From Actinokineospora pegani (GTDB lineage: Bacteria > Actinomycetota > Actinomycetes > Mycobacteriales > Pseudonocardiaceae), in assembly GCF_009745975.1 (NCBI RefSeq), contig NZ_WHOL01000086.1:150857-214856 (forward strand): a stretch of DNA of 64,000 nt. Direction: 5' to 3'. The notes under the pieces were generated by a model that was not told the origin of the DNA, did not search any database, and saw nothing but the letters and a program-made list of their open reading frames with translations. The translations under genes and the position numbers were made by a program. Numbering within the stretch: position 1 is the stretch's first letter; each line of letters begins with the position of its first letter. Of this stretch, positions 60,744 to 64,000 are shown one piece after another.

Positions 60744-60941
60744 CTAATCGGCGCCCCGCGCACCGACGAACCCGACCAGCTCGGCGAGCGCGCTCACCGG
60801 CAGCGCGAGCGTTCTCGGGGTCGGGGATTTCGAGTCGCGAAACCACACCCGCCCGCCGTCCGGCACGCGCAGTTCCACGCAGTCGAACTGCGCGCCACAA
60901 CCGCTGGCGCGCACCCACCCGGTTTTCGGTCTTGCGCTCAT
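60744..60941 (-). CDS. DUF397-family small protein
   Basis: 65 residues: WVRASGCGAQFDCVELRVPD then VWFRDSKSPTPRTLALPVSA and a C-terminal LVGFVGA, the DUF397 layout. These proteins (BldB-like neighbours) act with an XRE/DUF5753 partner in control of development or antibiotic production. Upstream of, and co-directional with, the XRE gene. Confidence 0.88.
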   Translation of the reverse strand: MSARPKTGWVRASGCGAQFDCVELRVPDGGRVWFRDSKSPTPRTLALPVSALAELVGFVGARGAD

Positions 60942-61239
60942 GACTCCCCTACACAAGCGGTAACGCACGTGATGGAAAGACATCTTCGCAGGCAGATAAA
61001 CCGCTGACAACTGGCAAAAGGCAGACATCACCGAGCGTTGTCGCGTTTACCTGGGATCTAGCGGCAAAACCGGCAGAAACGAAGACAGGAACGGTCGAGC
61101 GGCACTTGAAAAAGAATTGAGACCCGCTTGAGCCGGTGTCGCGAAATGGCCGGGAAGTGCTGCGGAGCACCCAGCGCGGCGCACCCCCCGGGGCGGTGCG
61201 ATCGTGGTCGGGACCGCCCGACCGCCCGTGGAGGACGCC
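60942..61239. other. Intergenic region, divergent promoters of DUF397 and FAD-oxidase genes
   Basis: 298 bp of lower GC with several A-rich patches (about 61055-61125) and no coding bias. It must hold the promoters for both directions; no confident -35/-10 pair or operator was found. GGAGG at 61230-61234 serves GTG 61240. Confidence 0.5.
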
Positions 61240-64000
61240 GTGACCCCGCTCGACCGGCTGCGCGAGCTGCTGGGCCCCTGTGTCCGGACCGACGCGGCGA
61301 CCCGCGCGCTGCACTCGTCGGACGCCTCGAACTACCGGGTCCCGCCCGCCGCCGTGGTCACCGCGGACTCGGCCGCGCACGCCGCCGAGGTCGTGGGCCG
61401 CTGCCACGAGCTGGGCCTGCCGGTCACCCCCCGGGGCGCGGGGACGTCGGTGGCGGGCAACGCGATCGGCCCGGCCGTCCTGCTGGACCTGACCCGGCTG
61501 ACCGCCATCGCCGAGGTGGACCCCGACACGCGCACGGCGACCGTCCAGGCCGGGGTGGTGCAGGCCGACCTGCAACGCGCCGCCCGCAGGCACGGGCTGC
61601 TCTTCGGCCCCGACCCCTCGACCGCCGACCGGTGCACGCTCGGCGGGATGATCGGCAACAACGCCTGCGGCGCGCACGCCGTCGCCTGGGGCAACACCCG
61701 CGACAACACGCTGTCGGCGCGCCTGCTGCGCGTCGACGGGACCTACCTCGAGGCGCACGGCGGCGGCACCTCGGACCCCGACCTGGACGCGCGGCTGCGC
61801 GCGGTCGTCAACGCCGGGCTGGCCGTGGTGCGGACCCAGTACGGCAGGTTCCCCCGGCAGGCGTCCGGGTACGCGCTCGACGCCCTCTCACCCGAACGGG
61901 GCTTCGACGTCATCCGCTCCCTGGTCGGCTCGGAGGGGACGCTCGCCATCGTCCTGGACGCCACGGTCCGCCTGGCGCCCGCGCCCGCGGCCCGCGCGCT
62001 GGCCGTGCTGGGCTACCCCGACATGGCCTCGGCGGCCGACGCCACCCCGGCCGTGGTCGCGCTGGGGCCGCTCGCGGTCGAGGGCATGGACCGGCGGCTG
62101 GTCGACGTCGTCGCCGCGCGCAGGGGCAGCGCCGCGGTCCCAGCCCTGCCGCGCGGCGCGGGCTGGCTGCTCGTGGAGACCGGCGGCGCCACCCGCGCCG
62201 AGGCCGAGCACGCCGCCGCCGCGGTGCTGGCCGCCGCGGGCGCGCTCGACGGCCGGGTGCTCACCGACGCCGCCGAGGTCTCGGCCCTGTGGCGGATCCG
62301 CGCTGACGGCGTCGGCCTGGCCGGGCGCACCCCGGCGGGCGCGGACGCGTGGCCCGGCTGGGAGGACGCCGCGGTCCCGCCCGAGCGGCTGGGCCCCTAC
62401 CTGCGCGACCTGGGGGCGCTGCTCGACCAGCACGGGTACGACGGCCTGCTCTACGGCCACTTCGGCGACGGGTGCGTGCACGGCCGCTTCGACTTCGACC
62501 TGCGCGCCCCCGGCGGCGCGGCGCGCACGCTGGCCTTCCTCACCGAGGCCGCCGACCTGGTCGCCGCGCACGGCGGGTCGCTGTCCGGCGAGCACGGCGA
62601 CGGCCGCGCCCGGGGCGCGCTGCTGGGCCGGATGTACTCGCCGGAGGCGCTGGAGCTGGCCGCGCGGGTCAAGCGCGTGTGGGACCCGGACCACCGGCTC
62701 AACCCGGGCGTGCTCGTCGACCCGGCCCCGGTGGAGGCGGACCTGCGGGTGGGCCCGGCGCTGCCGGTCGTGGCCACCACCGGCTTCGCGCTGCCCGCCG
62801 ACTCCGGCGACCTGACCCGCGCGGCGCACCGCTGCGTCGGCGTGGGCCGCTGCCGCGCGGACCTGACCCCGACCGGTGGCGCCATGTGCCCGTCGTTCCT
62901 GGCCACCGGCGAGGAGCAGCACTCCACCCGGGGCCGCGCGCGGATGCTGCAGGAGATGGTGCGCGGCGACCTCGTCCGCGGCGGCTTCGCCGACCCCGCG
63001 GTGCACGAGGCCCTCGACCTGTGCCTGTCGTGCAAGGCCTGCGCCACCGACTGCCCGGCGGGCGTGGACATGGCCACCTACAAGGCCGAGGTGCTGCACC
63101 AGCGGTACAAGGGCAGGCTGCGCCCGGTCACGCACTACACCCTCGGACAGCTCCCCCGGCTCGCGAAGGTCGCCTCCCGGATTCCCGTGCTGGCGAACGC
63201 CTTGCTGTCCCTCGGAGCGGTCAAGCGCCTCGCGGGCATCGATGCCCGCCGGACCGCGCCCCGGTTCGCCCGCGAGCGGTTCCGCCGCCTGTTCGCCAAG
63301 CGCCCCAAGGCAAGCGGCGACCGCGTGCTGCTGTGGGTCGACACCTTCACTGAGTCCTTCGACCCGGGCATCGGCCTCGCCGCCGTGCGGGTGCTCGAAC
63401 GCGCGGGCCACCGCGTCGAGGTCACCGGCAGCCAGGTCTGCTGCGGACTCACCTGGGTCTCCACCGGCCAGCTCGACGGCGCCCGGCGCCAACTCCGCCG
63501 CACGCTGGACGCGCTGGAACCCTGGCTGGACAACGGCGTCCCGATCGTCGGCCTCGAACCGTCGTGCACCGCCGCCCTGCGCTCCGACGCGGCCGAGCTG
63601 CTCCCCGACGACCCCAGGGCCCGGCGGCTCGCCGAGCTGACCACCACCCTGGCCGAGCTGCTGACCCGCACCCCCGGCTGGCGGCCGCCCGACCTGTCCG
63701 GTGTGGAGGTCACCGCGCAGCCGCACTGCCACCACCGCGCGGTCCTGGGCTGGCACACCGACGCCGCGCTCCTGCGCCGGGCGGGCGCGAAGCTCACCCA
63801 GCTCGGCGGCTGCTGCGGCCTCGCGGGCAACTTCGGCGTCGAGCGGGGGCACTACGAGGTCTCCACGGCGGTGGCCGAGACAGCGCTGCTGCCCGCCCTG
63901 CGGCAGAACCCGCGGACGACCCTCGCCGACGGGTTCTCCTGCCGCACCCAGATCACCGACCTCAGCGACGCCCAGCCGGTCCACCTCGCCGAGCTGCTCG
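61240..64000 (+). CDS. FAD-linked oxidase fused to Fe-S/CCG domain (GlcD-GlcF-like), 3' end outside window
   Basis: At least 920 residues, running off the right edge. N-terminal half: FAD-binding PCMH domain (PRGAGTSVAGNAIG, TLGGMIGNNACGAHA) and a C-terminal FAD-linked oxidase domain (GEHGDGRARG). Then two 4Fe-4S motifs (CVGVGRCRADLTPTGG with a later CP; CLSCKACATDCP) and two CCG domains (SQVCCGLTW, GGCCGLAGNFG). The layout is that of single-chain D-2-hydroxyacid dehydrogenases (D-lactate or glycolate) that pass electrons towards quinones. GTG 61240 follows GGAGG. Confidence 0.9.
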   Translation, partial: MTPLDRLRELLGPCVRTDAATRALHSSDASNYRVPPAAVVTADSAAHAAEVVGRCHELGLPVTPRGAGTSVAGNAIGPAVLLDLTRLTAIAEVDPDTRTATVQAGVVQADLQRAARRHGLLFGPDPSTADRCTLGGMIGNNACGAHAVAWGNTRDNTLSARLLRVDGTYLEAHGGGTSDPDLDARLRAVVNAGLAVVRTQYGRFPRQASGYALDALSPERGFDVIRSLVGSEGTLAIVLDATVRLAPAPAARALAVLGYPDMASAADATPAVVALGPLAVEGMDRRLVDVVAARRGSAAVPALPRGAGWLLVETGGATRAEAEHAAAAVLAAAGALDGRVLTDAAEVSALWRIRADGVGLAGRTPAGADAWPGWEDAAVPPERLGPYLRDLGALLDQHGYDGLLYGHFGDGCVHGRFDFDLRAPGGAARTLAFLTEAADLVAAHGGSLSGEHGDGRARGALLGRMYSPEALELAARVKRVWDPDHRLNPGVLVDPAPVEADLRVGPALPVVATTGFALPADSGDLTRAAHRCVGVGRCRADLTPTGGAMCPSFLATGEEQHSTRGRARMLQEMVRGDLVRGGFADPAVHEALDLCLSCKACATDCPAGVDMATYKAEVLHQRYKGRLRPVTHYTLGQLPRLAKVASRIPVLANALLSLGAVKRLAGIDARRTAPRFARERFRRLFAKRPKASGDRVLLWVDTFTESFDPGIGLAAVRVLERAGHRVEVTGSQVCCGLTWVSTGQLDGARRQLRRTLDALEPWLDNGVPIVGLEPSCTAALRSDAAELLPDDPRARRLAELTTTLAELLTRTPGWRPPDLSGVEVTAQPHCHHRAVLGWHTDAALLRRAGAKLTQLGGCCGLAGNFGVERGHYEVSTAVAETALLPALRQNPRTTLADGFSCRTQITDLSDAQPVHLAELL

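Noticed and set aside
1..64000. tRNA/rRNA genes, integrases or insertion sequences
   Set aside because: None recognised on either strand; the accessory segment has no att-like flanking repeat that I could find.

Overview
The window looks like a chromosomal stretch of a very GC-rich actinobacterium, most likely a member of the Pseudonocardiales (Actinokineospora / Saccharothrix / Amycolatopsis type). This rests on the strong G/C bias at third codon positions, frequent GTG starts with 4-bp stop/start overlaps, and the gene families present: FbiC for F420, an aerobic CobG-type cobalamin pathway, an XRE/DUF397 pair, DUF5313, FadE-type acyl-CoA dehydrogenase pairs, an ECF41-like sigma factor and a TioE/UvrA-like pair. 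No rRNA, tRNA, CRISPR array, integrase or transposase was seen.

Layout. 1-5.2 kb: the 5' part of an HSP90-like ATPase, then a divergent TioE-type MerR regulator and a UvrA-like drug-resistance ATPase. 5.4-10.9 kb: a membrane glycosyltransferase island with a broken GT39 copy, a GT2-GtrA fusion and an intact GT39, followed by a STAS protein closed by a 26-bp perfect hairpin. 11-12.2 kb: an ECF41-like sigma factor divergent from a VOC protein. 12.2-16.4 kb: a five-gene fatty-acid/sterol-type beta-oxidation operon (SDR, MaoC, two FadE-like proteins, TetR) behind a palindromic operator. 16.5-23.4 kb: regulators, two secreted proteins, a pirin, a ROK sugar kinase and a decayed gene. 23.5-27.6 kb: fbiC, a DoxX protein and a hemerythrin.

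Cobalamin genes form two blocks, each with a B12 riboswitch. Block 1 (27.7-34.7 kb) is cobN (behind a riboswitch) divergent from cobG-cobH-cobIJ. Block 2 (52.8-59.8 kb) is cobL-cobM-cobK divergent from a riboswitch-controlled chelatase (ChlI/ChlD fusion)-cobO-cobB. Together they cover the route from precorrin-2 to adenosylated cobyrinate diamide, except for cobA and cobF, which are not in the window. CobN and the ID fusion should work together as the cobalt chelatase.

Between the two blocks lie about 18 kb of accessory genes: a repeat-rich secreted protein, a SWIM protein/SNF2 helicase pair whose ribosome site sits in a 20-bp hairpin, a Baeyer-Villiger-type monooxygenase, an OhrR-like regulator divergent from an acyl-CoA-dehydrogenase-like flavoprotein, an unannotated 55-residue cysteine-containing peptide next to a five-helix membrane protein, a hydrolase/reductase pair, a tightly overlapped operon of unknown pathway (TIM-barrel isomerase, M20 peptidase, Gfo/Idh/MocA oxidoreductase with an extra C-terminal domain), and a PknB-type kinase. 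The right end carries an XRE/DUF397 pair and a large FAD/iron-sulfur oxidoreductase that runs off the window.

The best candidates for something undescribed are the 55-aa peptide locus, the isomerase/M20/oxidoreductase operon, the hairpin-gated helicase, and the HSP90-like protein at the left edge, whose partners probably lie outside the window.
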